In this document: positions 22,095 to 34,019 of the stretch, in pieces
How the letters are laid out: every line of letters begins with the position of its first letter
Numbering within the stretch: the first letter of the stretch is position 1
DNA from: Membranipora membranacea
Lineage: Eukaryota > Bryozoa > Gymnolaemata > Cheilostomatida > Membraniporidae
DNA: 64,000 nucleotides
Direction of reading: 5' to 3'
Assembly: GCA_914767715.1 (NCBI GenBank)
Contig: OU612072.1
Coordinates: forward strand, 6,820,001-6,884,000
Position numbers and translations under genes: made by a program
Notes under the pieces: model-generated
What the model was told of the DNA's origin: nothing
What the model saw: the letters and a program-made list of their open reading frames with translations, nothing else
Databases searched by the model: none

Positions 22095-25000
22095 CTCAGT
22101 TCATTAAAAGTATTGGCTGAATTTAGTGATTATCTCCTCCTGACCAAACTTTGAGCTTCACTCTAGGGAAGTGTATTTATCATAGGTGAATTAGACCCAC
22201 ATGTAATTATGCATTATACCAATATAAACCCAATGAGCAACAATAATATTTAAAACAATATTATTTCTCAAAGAAATCTACAAAAAACAGCCTTTACTAA
22301 CAAGGTAATGCATCGCAACCCTACTTCCAATAGTCTGATTTCTTCCAAATTTTTTTTGGTCATTTAGAATAGGGCTGTCCAAAAATGACGATTTTTGCAT
22401 CATTGTAAATTGCATACAAGCAAAATGTAACTTGTATATCTATTTTTTAAAAGTATGCCTGATGTATGTTAACGATTGCGCAATACGCCAGAGACCTTAG
22501 CCTTTGATATACTCTCTTTGTCTAAACAAAGCCCCATCTATAACAAGCGTTCAATTCAATCAATGTATGAGGCACAATAATCCTTTGTCCCAAATGCCAC
22601 AAGTACACTTATAATCCACTACAGTTTGCCTAATACTGTTAATACTAAAGATTATAAATTTTTAATACTACATTTTACAAAATATTCTGATTATAAAATA
22701 AATTATTGAAGGTGCTGATTCAAATCGAGTAATTTAGCAGAAACTCTCATCATTCAACATCAAATGTTGAAATGAGTCTTGGGCACAATTGGTCTTGTTT
22801 GGTTTCCCATCTTATTTCAATGTTTAACATCTCAACAAGATTCTCTATTCATGTGTAGTTAAGTTGTAATTTCCATGTATATATAGGTTAGCTCACCTTT
22901 GTCAAACAACAGATTGTCGGGGAAAGTGCATGAGTTTTATACTATTCAATTGACTTGCTCCACGACCAGTAGAGCCTCCCTGAGCCAAGCATAGCAAGCC
23001 AGTGAAACCATGACGTGAATGGTTATTAATATTATTATAATCTCATATGACACATGCCTCCACAATATACTGACTCTGTCAGTCCGAAAAGATCTTCCTT
23101 GTACTTTTGTGATGGCTTATTTAGTCAAACGGCAATGCATCTTTAAATTTAGAAATCGTGGCTATTAGATTATATTTTAGTTGCTTCGATTATTTATTAA
23201 TGCAGAAAGAGTGCTAAGAAGAATGAAATTGATTTAAGAGTTGGTGGTATACACTAAGAGTGTCAGTCGCTAAGCACGCATGTATTGAAGGTCATGGGTT
23301 TGGTTAGTCCCCAGGGCTTGACAATAGGCAGGCATGGGTAACTCTTTGATTACAGATTTTTGCAAGAAACTTATCTATGAATACTGAATTGCAATCTATC
23401 TATTATGATAAAGGGAAGGTTACCAAAATATGTGCATGTCTTGGTACTGAGCATAGGGATTCATAAGTTAAAATTGAGATAGGAGCTGGAAAATATTTAA
23501 CACAGCATAATTTATTATTCTAGCAATTTCAATTGTAAGCAGAGGCATTCTTCTCATATAGGGTTATCATGTGCTGCTTTTCATAATGATGTGTAATTGT
23601 GTGGCTAATTAAGATTGTTTTAAAAACAGGCGTTTGAGCTATTGTTTGGTGACAAGATTAAGTGGACATAATCTCATAATTGTGTTGGTTTGCGTTGTCG
23701 CAATGTCTCTCTGTTTAGTCCTACAATCAAATGATTTGCTATGTAGTGCTCTCATATTTACAGGTAGGCATACCAGGAGGGATTGCTGGCATTAGGCTTA
23801 CAAAACAATGACTAATAATTTAGGCTAGCGCAATATAATTTTGAATATAATCATGGGCTGGGACTCCTGTAACTAGTGCTGTCACAATACGATTCATATC
23901 CGGAATACCTAATCGATCACACCTCATTATCGCGATTTAATAAGGTGACAGCTGAAGTTGATTGCACAGCGGTAAATTTATTGTCACGGTTACTATGGTC
24001 GATATATGGTTATTAAGATTCCTCTTTTCATTCACACAATACCTTATCACACCTTATCACAATACCATATATTGATACCTAAAATCGAAAATACCGATAA
24101 GGAGAAATCGAAAATCGAAATTGGGACAAGGGTTGGTTGAAAGCGAAGGTGTAAAATCGAAAAATCGAAATCGGGAAAATCGATGCCACAATCAGAATCG
24201 AGGCAGTCCTAGCCAAATACAAAATCGTGACAGCGCCACCTGTAACTCCTTGCTCTCTGTATGGCATCACAGACCTCAACACAGTGAACAATAATAACCT
24301 CATGACAGGTAGATACCATAGTAAATACCTTTCATACTGTGATTTATCTGGATACCCAACTAACCATAATGACTTCAAGCTGTTGATGGCATATGGCCAA
24401 GTAGCGATTGGTGACTGCATTTGGGAATATTCTAGCTCAAATTAAACTGCAAAATGAAATCCCTCTCATGCCTTCTCTGGTGTTTACCTGATCATAATCG
24501 AATCGTAACTAGAAAGTATTTTATATCTGATATAATATGCCTCTATAATATCAATACTACTACTATTAGGGGTTCTTTGAGGGAAGGATTTGGGATTTGA
24601 AACGTGACACTTATTTTTGCTCAAATCAGAAGCACTGCCCAATCTACTCTCAAACATTTTGCTTGAAAGACAGTAATTTATTTTTGAAACAACCCTGTTA
24701 AACTTCACTAATTTTTAATTGACATTGTTTCCTCAATTAATCCTTGTTTGAAATGTGATAGTGTCAGGCCTTGTTGTGTATTTCGTAGGATTAAACTATT
24801 TTATAAAATTGTTTGATGGGTATCCCTGGCTCAAACTTTGTTCATATCACTGGTTAAGGTGGGTTGATTCAAGTACCAGTAGATGAATTATGCGACCTCA
24901 TTTAATCCAACCGCTCAAAAACTATTACCCAGTCCAGCAAAAATTAAAAGCAGTAGTATTGAATTTGGATTGAAAATTGTAAATCAAATATCTATTGCTA

Positions 25001-25341
25001 TCTATTCTATTATTATCTTGCAAGTATAAGGGTTTATGGAGATTTTTTTAACGACAATAACACAATTGATTGTTCTGCTTGGTGCTTGGAGTTTGAAATA
25101 ATACCTGTATACAGGAAGAACTTGTATGTTGATAAAATTTCTAATGTTTGGAGACATTTAATTTTCGATCCTAGATTCTTCTTCTGTAAAGAATTCTCTA
25201 TGTTTAGCCGGATACAAGGACGGGATATGAAAAATTGGGCAAAGTGGGATAACTTCTAGTTCATAATAAGAACAAAATTGTATGAAAATGAGAAGATAAC
25301 TCTACAGCAACTTGAAGCTAAAATACATTTAATGAACTGAG
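22095..25341. mobile_element. 3.25-kb element with terminal inverted repeats
   Basis: The left end CTCAGTTCATTAAAAGTATT (22095) and the right end, whose reverse complement reads CTCAGTTCATTAAATGTATT (ending 25341), match at 19 of 20 positions. The element is absent from duplication copy 1 at the equivalent site near 14023. A CA duplication may be the target repeat. About 95 bp of the same end, inverted, occurs at 49230-49325, so it is a dispersed family. I see no transposase; the largest frame (24079-24420, minus) is featureless. It is likely a non-autonomous DNA transposon, possibly with nested insertions. Confidence 0.75.
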
Positions 25342-26639
25342 CATGAATTTTCTATTGACCTGCTTCAGCAAAAAATTCAGATTTGTTGGTGTTCAGTTGC
25401 AGTTGTCTAGACAAAACGAATTGGAACCACAGTAAAAACCCTTCCCAAAGCGAAAACTATACTTTAAATTCTTTAAAATGTATACAAATAAGATTGTCAT
25501 TTGTTTCAATAATCAGTGTCCAATAATACATGCAGTACTTTAAGCCAAACTATTAACATTTGGGGAAGTTGTGGTTGTCATGATCACTTATTAGCATACA
25601 TCTCTCAGCAGCTATCAATGATGGTAGGGCATTGACATGTTTAAGGGGCTTGCTTTGATGTGAGAATCACAAGTTGTTTGGATCTTGTATATTACAATCA
25701 AAGTGAGTAAGAAAACTAACTTCAAAGCACTCTCTTTACATCAACCAAACTTATTTGTATTTCTGACAACTCATCCTACCTGGCAGCGTGATGCCATATT
25801 TAATTGTCATGGGTTTGATAAGGTATGATAGGGACATAGCAAGCAGTGGTACAATCAGTACACATAACCTCTCATTGTCTAAGGTTATGCTGTTCTCCAC
25901 ACCAATAGTACAAGAATCAGCACAGGCTTTATCAACCAATCAATGACACACTTTATTAAGTTTGCATTTACCGAGCACCAGTCATTCCTTTTGGTAACCA
26001 GGATAATGTTCGACGTGTGAAATAAGATCATGCGCCTGATTCCTTCTGCAGGAAGTCAAACTATGATTGGACCTTCTCCATTAACTGTTGCAGGCAACAA
26101 GCGATCTAGAAAATTATCAGATTGAACCAATTATCAACCTCACTCCATATTTGTTGGTTGTTTCTTGATGTGAATATATACAAATATAGCTAAGCCAGCA
26201 GTATCTAGCTCTCAGCTTGCTGTAGCATGAAAGTCAGTTATATCGATCAAGTTCCATAGAGTAACTAAATGTATTGACAAAAAGTAGTTAAGCCTCAGTG
26301 AGTTCATAACTCAAGACACAAAAACTATACCCCCACTGAAAATGGCACCCAAACTAGCTAAAACATACCCAAGAAAATATTAAGTGGGGTGAGAATGAAC
26401 ATCGGTAGCCAAGATTGCACGTTATGAAGCAATCAATGTTGGTGAGACAATGGTTTTACATTCATGCTATGTACTGATCACATGAAATTAAATTTCTGGC
26501 ACCTTTGCAAATAGCTGGTTATGAAAAGTTTTGTAAGCAGTGAAGAAGAAAGATGTATTAGAAACAACTTAACATATTTATTGAGCCACGCAAACTAGAG
26601 GATAGAGGTGCCTTGGTAGTATATTTATCTTAGTTCACA

Positions 26640-26954
26640 ACTCCCGATAGAATCTTAATTTACCATGTTCATCGGACCTCAAATGCTCCTGCGCCAAACA
26701 TCAAGGTTTCTTACACGGTATCACAAGGTATAGAGACTGTAAATGAAGTAAGTGAAGTTTTTTTATCATGTTCCCATATTCTGCCATATCATATCAGGTT
26801 TCCCTGTTCGTGTTATGTCACTATTTGCCAGAAGTTCCACAAAATCTTTGAATTCAGAATAATGAAAATTTTCTTAAACAATTGGTTGCACCCTCTCAAA
26901 TCATGACCATCACCTTTGTTTTGCAGATCAAGTTATGTAAATCAATGCTTTTAA
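26640..26954. other. intergenic remnant of a gene 5-type 5' flank
   Basis: Sequence such as ATATCATATCAGGTTTCCCT and TTGCACCCTCTCAAATCATG is paralogous to the upstream regions of genes 5 and 9, but it ends at the MITE pair. No exon follows, so this flank has lost its gene. Confidence 0.5.
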
Positions 26955-27331
26955 AGGGCAACCAAGGTTTCAAACAACTTTTCACTGATGGCCATTGATT
27001 AATTGCAGATTGCACCTTTTGCATGGGGAAAAAGACAAAATATAATTCGGATGATTATTCAGCCAGAATTCTTGTGAAACATTTCTTCCATCAGGCACTC
27101 AAACTCAGCTAAAACAGAATACCACGGAGCAGTTTCCTGTTCCTGTTATTATTTAGCCTGTGCTCTATCATCATTACAGCAATGTCTTGGAACCTCCCCT
27201 AAACCGAAGTGTTACCCAGCTTAGAGTCAGCAACTAGTTTGAGTTTTGCATCGCGTAATGCACAAAGCTGATACTGCCTAGCACATTATTTACTACCCAT
27301 TAATGCATTGCTGCGAAACCTTGGTTGCCCT
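26955..27331. mobile_element. MITE with TTAA target sites, first of a pair
   Basis: The ends AGGGCAACCAAGGTTTC and GAAACCTTGGTTGCCCT are inverted repeats bordered by TTAA on both sides (26951-26954, 27332-27335). TTAA target duplication is typical of piggyBac-type transposons. There is no coding capacity. Confidence 0.7.
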
Positions 27332-27335
27332 TTAA

Positions 27336-27497
27336 AGGGCAACCAAGGTTTGAGTACCTGATGGATGAAATGTTTCAGAAGAATTCTGGCTGAATAATCA
27401 TCCGAATTAGATTTTGTCTTTTTCCCTCTGCAGAAGGTGCAATCTACTATTAATCAATGAGGGCCAATGAGAAGTTGTTTGAAACCCTGGTTGCCCT
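27336..27497. mobile_element. shorter MITE in opposite orientation, abutting the first
   Basis: It shares the AGGGCAACC/GGTTGCCCT ends, and its interior is the reverse complement of 26955-27120. It is bounded by TTAA at 27332-27335 and 27498-27501. The pair forms a large foldback. Confidence 0.7.
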
Positions 27498-27779
27498 TTA
27501 ACACTATTGTAAAGAAATATAGTCAATAAAACAATTCCCACAAACAAAGACTAATACAATGTTAATAAACAGTCACTCTCCTGTTTTCAAATATACTGCG
27601 ACATTTTTACTTGAATTAGCCATGCAATCTAAACGTCAAACAATGCTCATTTTCTGATGATTTAATCTTATATGAATCAAGGGGGTGACACGAAATTACA
27701 TTACATCACAAGATGGTGCATAGTATGGGTTGGGCTGACTTCCAAATTTTTGCGACTTCTATTTATCCTTTATTTTAGC

Positions 27780-27840
27780 AGAGCACCAATCATGAGGTAC
27801 CCCCCTTCCAGTTTCATCCTGCATATTTAGGTCATGACAT
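27780..27840 (+). pseudogene. remnant of a family 5'UTR and start
   Basis: GCACCAATCATGAGG matches the start context of the family but continues into TACCCCCC, with no signal peptide coding. The same remnant recurs near 30405 and 52000, and inverted near 41380. These are decayed leader fragments carried by segmental copying. Confidence 0.5.
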
Positions 27841-28032
27841 AGGATTATATTTCGAGTCAGGCTGTATCAATAAGTGTTCATTTCGTTCAACCACTTTTCA
27901 AATATGACCTGTCATAACAACTTCATTAATAATGATAAGAATTTGAAAATAATAAGGTGGCAGCTACTTAATTTGTAGACATTATATGATTGAACTAGAA
28001 ACTGGAAGTAACAAGGACAAGGAAATATTCAT

Positions 28033-28046
28033 GTTGCTATGGTGAT
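28033..28046 (+). promoter_or_regulatory. X-box-like site upstream of gene 6
   Basis: GTTGCTATGGTGAT lies 145 bp before the ATG at 28178. Thirteen of 14 positions match the consensus. Confidence 0.6.
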
Positions 28047-28177
28047 ATATATTGTAACCCATTGCTTGCCGCAGACTGATAACAGTCTTTACAAAGGTAG
28101 TGGCTGCATAGGACAGGTTACTTAGTATCTTGCCGTTTTTGCTCCTTTCACCGATAAGCCGAAGCTGAACACAAATC

Positions 28178-30071
28178 ATGAGATTGCTTCTAGTCACTGC
28201 TGCCCTAATAGGCGTTTTGATATCATATTCTCTTGCACAAGGTAAGTATCTACAACTCATATTGACATAGGACTAATATTGCCGGACAGGAATTCATAAT
28301 ACTTACATTTTGGTTCAAAGGCAACGGTTTGGAAATTGGTCTGTCAAGCTAGTGTACCTTCTGTACAGCCCTGCAAATGATCAAACTCAATAAACATTAT
28401 TGTGATGATGAGTAAAATATATATTAGTTTTTTGGTTTTGTTAGTGCATGTCAAAACAAAAAATTTGGGTTTTATGCTGCCACCAATCAAAATCCATTGT
28501 TTTGTGCAGGAAGTGCTGAGGCTGAAAGTCGTATCCCCGCCCTGGTGTGTCATTTATGTAAATCATAAATTTTTATTCAGCTTCCTACATCAACATATGA
28601 GGGCATTATGAGGACTGAATAAACTTTTTTAACAAATGAAATTCTTTATTATTCTCATAAACATTGTTCCGGATACTTTCAAATACACATTTCCTAGAGA
28701 TTGCGCATATCTAAAAATGCCATGGTCTCACAAGCTGAAAGGTCTCAGGTTCCATTGTTAATTGTCTACTACATAATAGTTCGAGACATTTTAGAGACAA
28801 GGAACGCAAAGCCTGTTTATATCCCTGGAGAGGGATAGTAATCGCACTTTGCATGTCACTCTTGGTATCACAGGCAAAGTACTGTGGATGGACTAGCTGG
28901 ATCACAGTACGCCTAACATATTTTACATCTCCAGATGTGGACTGCAAACAGGCGTTGGCCACAACAAATGAAGAATCAGTGCATTAGCAGCTGACGTGTA
29001 ATACGAAAGCTTTCACCAAGCAGTCATTAGGTATACAAAAGATGTGAATAATTGACAATTTTTGGTGTAGAGACTGTCTTTCTTTGAAAAGAACATAACA
29101 TGCTAATAACTATCCCTCTAAAACAGCCACTTTCTCAAAAAAAAACATTTGTTTCTTCTTCCATGTTTTTGTAATTATGGGTGCCAGAGAGGATGGATTC
29201 GCCTACAATATTGAAGGAAAATTCATGTGAATACAAGTCAGGTTAGGCTTAGGTTATATCAATTAATGTTCACATCATGTAACCACTTTTCATATATGAA
29301 GTGTCATAACACATAATAGAAAATAATTTGATGAAATTGCTCTCATAACCCCATAAGCAACAAGCCAAAAGCCTTTGCATTACCGCAAGGATCTGTGTAT
29401 CACTTTTGTTAAGGTGATTGACATTTATATGAGTGAACAAGAAACTATATGATAAGCAGCAAATAGAAAAACATCCTTTTTCTATGGTGATATATTTTTT
29501 GAGACCATTGTTTGCCTCATATTAGACCCATAACAGTTATTACTATGGTAGTTGCTGCATACTACTAGTTGGTCAGTATATTGCTGTTTATTCCATTTCA
29601 ACTGACTGCAAGCTGAACACAGGTGCTTTTGGAACAGCCAGCATCAAATAGTGCAAACCATGGTGGCAGCTTATTTAAAATTAATTGAATGAGGAAATGT
29701 TAGCTAGGAACTAATTTCACTATCAAAAGTAGTTGCAGAGAGTTTAAGTTGTCCTGCTGAGTCATAACTTTATTTTGGCTATTTGGTTGTCAATGTCAGG
29801 CTCATCTTTACCTCTTTTCATGCTTTCAGGTTCATGTGTGTGTACAACAAACCCGTGCCCATGTGCCAGCGCCGGTAAGTACTTTTCCTGTACCATACAA
29901 ATTAGCCTATAATGCTGACTGAAAAGATAAGATCAGCGATTGAGTGAAGTCAGTCATTTATGCAGATTATGAAATTATTCTCCATACACACACTTTCTAC
30001 TGATATCATATTTTGTGTTACTTGGTCACAACTTCTTTTTTCAATTTGTAGGAACCATCAACTTGTTGTAG
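28178..30071 (+). CDS. secreted four-Cys micro-peptide, gene 6 (likely chimeric)
   Basis: Exons are 28178-28241, 29830-29874 and 30052-30071 (stop TAG 30069-30071). All are phase 1; 129 nt joined gives 42 residues. The signal peptide is MRLLLVTAALIGVLISYSLA plus Gln. Exon 2 encodes GSCVCTTNPCPCASA with the C-X-C-X4-C-X-C core; exon 3 adds GTINLL. The 1.6-kb intron 1 is a mosaic. Around 28590-28625 it switches to a 3'UTR-like sequence with AATAAA, and then to a second family 5' flank whose own signal exon is deleted (junction near 29612). The locus therefore joins the signal exon of one copy with the mature exons of another. Read-through of the internal poly(A) site is needed. AATAAA is at 30156-30161. 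Confidence 0.6.
28616..28624 (+). terminator. internal poly(A) signal from a deleted gene copy
   Basis: GAGGACTGAATAAAC is the same 3' end found at 36818 and 49671, here stranded between exons 1 and 2 of gene 6. It may truncate gene 6 transcripts. Confidence 0.5.
28620..30060 (+). repeat. segment paralogous to 49670-51700
   Basis: The two stretches share 3'UTR end, spacer, decayed X-box, leader, exon-1 deletion junction (CTGAACACAGGTGCTTTTG) and exons 2 and 3. The 50-kb copy has extra insertions. The shared deletion junction shows that the signal exon was lost before the copies separated. Confidence 0.75.
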
Positions 30072-30633
30072 CTCCGCAGAGCAATTCATCAGATCGTTCC
30101 ATCCTCAACTGGTGGTCAGGTTATGTTAATTGATACTTTCAACATTTTAGTGAGAAATAAAATCAATAAAGCAATTCCAACACGCAAGGACTAATGCATT
30201 GTCTTCTCTTGCTCTCAATAACGCTGCAAAACTTGGAAATCTGAATCAGCCATACAGCCAAGACCTAAAACAATCCATATTTTCTGATGATGTACTCTCA
30301 TATGCATGGAGAGAGCAACGTGGCAAGTCAACACAATATTGTGCTTAGTATAGGTTGACTTCCTTGTTTTTTTTTACTTCTATATATTCTTGATCGTAAC
30401 TGAGAACCAATCACAAGCAATCTTCATTCAGGTCATGACATGTGATTGTATGTCTAGTCAGGTCGTATTAACAAGTTTTCTCATCATTTAACCACTTTTC
30501 AAATATGAAGTGTCATAACAACTTCATTAATAATGATAATAATTAGAGAATAATAACATGGCAGCTACTTAATTCATGGACATTATAGGATTGAAATGGG
30601 AACTGTAAATAACAACAATAAGGAAATATTTAT

Positions 30634-30647
30634 GTTACTATGGTGAC
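30634..30647 (+). promoter_or_regulatory. perfect X-box upstream of gene 7
   Basis: GTTACTATGGTGAC fits RYYNYYATRRNRAC at all 14 positions and lies 153 bp before the ATG at 30787. Confidence 0.65.
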
Positions 30648-30786
30648 ATATTTTGTAACCCATTGTTTGCCACAGACCGATAACAGTCACTACAAAGGTA
30701 GTAGCTGCATAGGACAGGTTACTTAGTATCTTGCTGTTTTTGATCCTTTCACCGACAAGCCGTAAGCCACAAGCTGAACACAAATC

Positions 30787-32080
30787 ATGAGATTGCTTCT
30801 AGTCACTGTAGCCCTAATAGGCGTTTTGATATCATATTCTCTTGCACAAGGTAAGTATCTACAACTCATATTGACTTAGGACTAATGTTGCCGGACAGAA
30901 ATTCATAATACTTACATTTGGGTTCGAAGCTAACGGTTTGCAACTTGGTCTGTCAAGCTAGTGCACCTTCTGTAAAGTCCTGCAAATGATCAAACTCAAC
31001 AAACATATTGTGATAATGTGATAATGTATAGACAGTTTTCAAAGTTCTGATTTAGGCCTCAATTTGGAATTGTCCTCTCTCCAGTTTGGTACTCTTAACC
31101 CTGAAAAGAGGGTTATCTTGAAAACCGCTTATAATAGGATAAAAATTGTTTTTGATCCAGAATCTGCAACATTGAAAACTCATAATGGACATAATTTGGT
31201 ATATAATCTTAGTATTTGGATAGTCAATTATAGCATTTTCTGCCAGTTTTGCGGACAATTTGGCAGAATCTTTCATGAGTTTCGTCTGTAGAATTAAGAT
31301 TTATCAACAGTCAAGCCTCCAATGATTTGGAAACCCTGTCTCCCGGGGTTTTCAATGGTGCAGACTCTGAATCAAAAATCATTTTTATCCTAGCATCAGC
31401 GGTTTTCAATATAACCCTCTTTCAGCAGGTTTTTCCTATGCGGCGTGGGTTAAAAGTACCAAACTGGAGAGAGGACAGCTCCGAATTGAGGCATAAATAA
31501 GAGCTCAGAATACTGTCCATTGTGAAATATATTAGGTTTTTTGGTTTTGTTAGTCAAAACAAAAAATTTGGGTTTGAAGCTGCCACCAATCGATATCCAT
31601 AGTTTTGTGCAGGAAGTGCTGAGGCTGAAAGTCATATCCCTGCCCTGGTGTGTCATTCATGTGAATCATAAATTTTTATTCAGCTTCCTACATCAACATG
31701 AAGCATAACTTATAATTTCTTTTTTGTTTAGTTAAATCAATATGTCTGTGTGCGATAGGCGACTGCTCCTGCGACGGTAAGTTTATTCACTGTAGCTTAT
31801 TGCAATCAGCTCATTAGGATGGCACAGTAATACAATGCCTGCAACAAAGCTGAAATAAAAGCTCACAAAGCAATTTAGTATAATAACTTGCCAACAGATA
31901 ATTGGGTAACTTTTCTGACCTCCGATTGTTACCGATATAATACCATTGCAATCAACACAACGTTAAGGAGACAATGGACACATGTGATGAAAAATGTTAA
32001 AAATGTGTCATCTGACTCAAGTATTCTCTATTTTTCAATTTGTAGGCGATAACTCACTCCATAATATCATACCACCATAG
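30787..32080 (+). CDS. secreted four-Cys micro-peptide, gene 7 (3 exons)
   Basis: Exons are 30787-30850, 31732-31776 and 32046-32080 (stop TAG 32078-32080). All introns are phase 1; 144 nt joined gives 47 residues. The signal peptide is MRLLLVTVALIGVLISYSLA. The mature part starts QVKSICLCAIGDCSCDG and has a longer tail from exon 3, DNSLHNIIPP. The core C-X-C-X4-C-X-C is intact. The exon 3 acceptor is TTTTTCAATTTGTAG. AATAAA is at 32199-32204. Intron 1 contains a 439-bp MITE (31055-31493). Gene 16 at 52388 is its closest relative (AIGQCSC core, DLPFGITIVS tail). A perfect X-box lies upstream. Function unknown. Confidence 0.8.
31055..31493. mobile_element. MITE with about 150-bp inverted repeats in intron 1 of gene 7
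   Basis: The left arm starts GGCCTCAATTTGGAATTGTC. The reverse complement of the right arm starts TGCCTCAATTCGGAGCTGTC. Similarity extends over roughly 150 bp (CTCTCTCCAGTTTGGTAC, GAGGGTTAT, AACCGCT). Flanking TA on both sides suggests a TA target duplication, as in Tc1/mariner MITEs. No coding capacity. Confidence 0.75.
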
Positions 32081-32198
32081 AGCAGTGATATTACACCTCT
32101 TCATCCTTGTCTCCCTCGCACGACAAGTATATTCACAGCATGTCAAGAACCAGTATGATTTCACATCTTGTTTGTAATAATAAGGATGACAATTTACT

Positions 32199-32204
32199 AA
32201 TAAA
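32199..32204 (+). terminator. polyadenylation signal of gene 7
   Basis: AATAAA lies 119 nt after the stop and is shared in position with gene 16 (53540-53545). Confidence 0.55.
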
Positions 32205-32209
32205 CTATT

Positions 32210-33050
32210 CAAACACAGAACAGCCATTGTAATGCTCTTGAATATTTTTGTAAATACTTTCAGATCAATTTCCAATTTCACAGTGATGCTGAATTCACAT
32301 TCATTATTAGACCGAACACTGCATTGTGGAGTGGCATGGGAACCACCTATTACACTTATTGAAAAATTGGGGATATCTAAAGTAATTAAAAAACAATTTT
32401 TTTCTATCTTACAGGCCAGTTACTAAAACATTTTGTTGAATAGGAAGTAGCCACATGACTCTGCAATGGCTGAAATGCAACTCACAGTGATGAAATCAGT
32501 AATCTATGTATCATGAAGCAATGCAGAGGCCACTATGAGGAAAATACGCATTTAATAACGTTTATATTGCCGCTGTTGAGAAAAATATGAATGACCTACC
32601 TAACATCAATTGTTGGTAATTACCTGCTTAGGAAGTTAGTGACGCTTGTTGCTGACTACGAGGAAATATAAAGAGCAATGTCTTGCCATATTCAGAGCAA
32701 TAAATTTCCTAACAATAATTTGAACCAAGATGATGCCAACTATGATGTTGAGATCCAGACAAAGTAATAAAGACCAATTCTGAGTGACTCAAGATAAGCC
32801 TATATTGCTAAAAAAACGTATAAGAGTTTCATCATAATATCATGTTCGTATCATGAAAGCACTTCTATAATAATATTTATGATAACAATCAATATTAAGA
32901 ATAGTAACGATAAGAAAATAATTGGATCTCACCATAACATTTATGCCTTAGCCTCACGCAAATGGTTCCATAGGCCGTATGACAGATGACAACGGTGATG
33001 GACATTACATGAGTGAAAGAGAAACTAAAGGGGAAAACGATGAGGTATTG
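32210..33050. other. intergenic, no gene seen
   Basis: The first 300 bp are paralogous to 53550-53850, after gene 16. No exon or RNA gene recognised. Confidence 0.5.
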
Positions 33051-33063
33051 TTCATGTTGCTAT

Positions 33064-33077
33064 GTCGCTATGGTGAT
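33064..33077 (+). promoter_or_regulatory. X-box-like site upstream of pseudogene 8
   Basis: GTCGCTATGGTGAT fits 13 of 14 positions. The preceding GTTGCTAT is a partial duplicate of the same element. Confidence 0.45.
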
Positions 33078-33227
33078 ATATATCAATGTAACCATTGACT
33101 GCCACATAGACCAATAACCAAAAATATTTATATGAATGATTGATGCTCCATACTACAGTTTACTTGGCATCTTACTGCTTATATCAGTTCAATTTACTAC
33201 CATCTGATAGCAAGCTGAACTCCAATC

Positions 33228-33853
33228 TTGAGATTACTTCCAGTCACTGTAGCACTTACAGGGGTTTTTGTACTGTCTTCTCTCGCACAAAGTGTCTACA
33301 ACATTGACATTGGCATTATCATTTGACAGGAGCATTTTTGCAATCAAAGAAGCTCATCAATTTATCAAATTGTCATGGATTACAGGTAAGATGGATGCTG
33401 ATGTTGTGTCTTCTAATTTAAATTGTAATGAACATCTTTGGGATCAATCTAGTAATAACTCTAATTTAGCTTTTGTAATTTGTTAGTTGTTTTGCATCCT
33501 GAAAACAAGCCAAACTGGTCATTTAGCTTAAACCAAATTACCTAGAGAGCAAAGTAGCAGCTTTAGTATAGTGAGGTTGTAGCTAAATGTCAGCTTGCAT
33601 TAAGTTTGGCAAGCTCAGGTTAGGGATCACATTATGTAAAGATGATGAGAAGATGTTAGCTGGCAGTTGATGTCCCTACTTTACACTATTGCAAAAAGGC
33701 AATGAGTTTTCCCCATGCTCACACTATAGTCATATATGGTAGTTTTCAATATGAAGTTTTGATGTGGACTTTTCATTTATGACCCTGCTTTTATCTTGCT
33801 TCAATATTTCCAGAGTCTGTGTATAACAGGAGAGAAGGGCTGCGGCATTAACA
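33228..33853 (+). pseudogene. family pseudogene 8: start codon lost
   Basis: The former signal exon (33228-33292) still reads LRLLPVTVALTGVFVLSSLA, but ATG has become TTG and the donor after CACAAAG is TGTCTA instead of GTAAGT. A decayed exon 2 (33814-33853) has an AG acceptor and GTAAGT donor and reads SLCITGEKGCGIN in one frame, but its entry phase does not match phase 1. No exon 3 with a stop in frame was found. The leader AAGCTGAACTCCAATC and X-box confirm its origin. Confidence 0.7.
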
Positions 33854-34019
33854 GTAAGTATATTAGTGGTAGTATAAAGTGACATATTATGTAGTATTTT
33901 GCATAGAGAAATGATTACAAAGACGAGGAATGAGCTGAAGTCCTAATGTCACATTCAAAAGTAAAAGTATTTTATTTAGTTCATCTTCATGTTTTGTTCA
34001 CTTTTTATATAGGCCCTTT

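Larger units (their letters stand above)
15229..26635 (+). repeat. tandem segmental duplication, copy 2 (with two insertions)
   Basis: This is collinear with 8079-15228. It is longer only because a solo LTR (19726-20794) and a 3.25-kb TIR element (22095-25341) landed in it. Copy 2 begins with GGGTATAGGTAAATATT, matching the intron start of gene 3 but without its exon 1. Homology fades after about 26635. Confidence 0.85.

Noticed and set aside
23230-23330. tRNA-like stretch in the 3.25-kb element
   Set aside because: There is only a vague B-box-like AGGTCATGGGTTTGG and no A box at the right distance.
24079-24420. Minus-strand frame containing MRLLLFTV, similar to the family signal peptide start
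   Set aside because: After eight residues the similarity ends (LRSVMPYREQ), with no SLA site, no donor and no X-box. It lies inside the TIR element. Chance resemblance.
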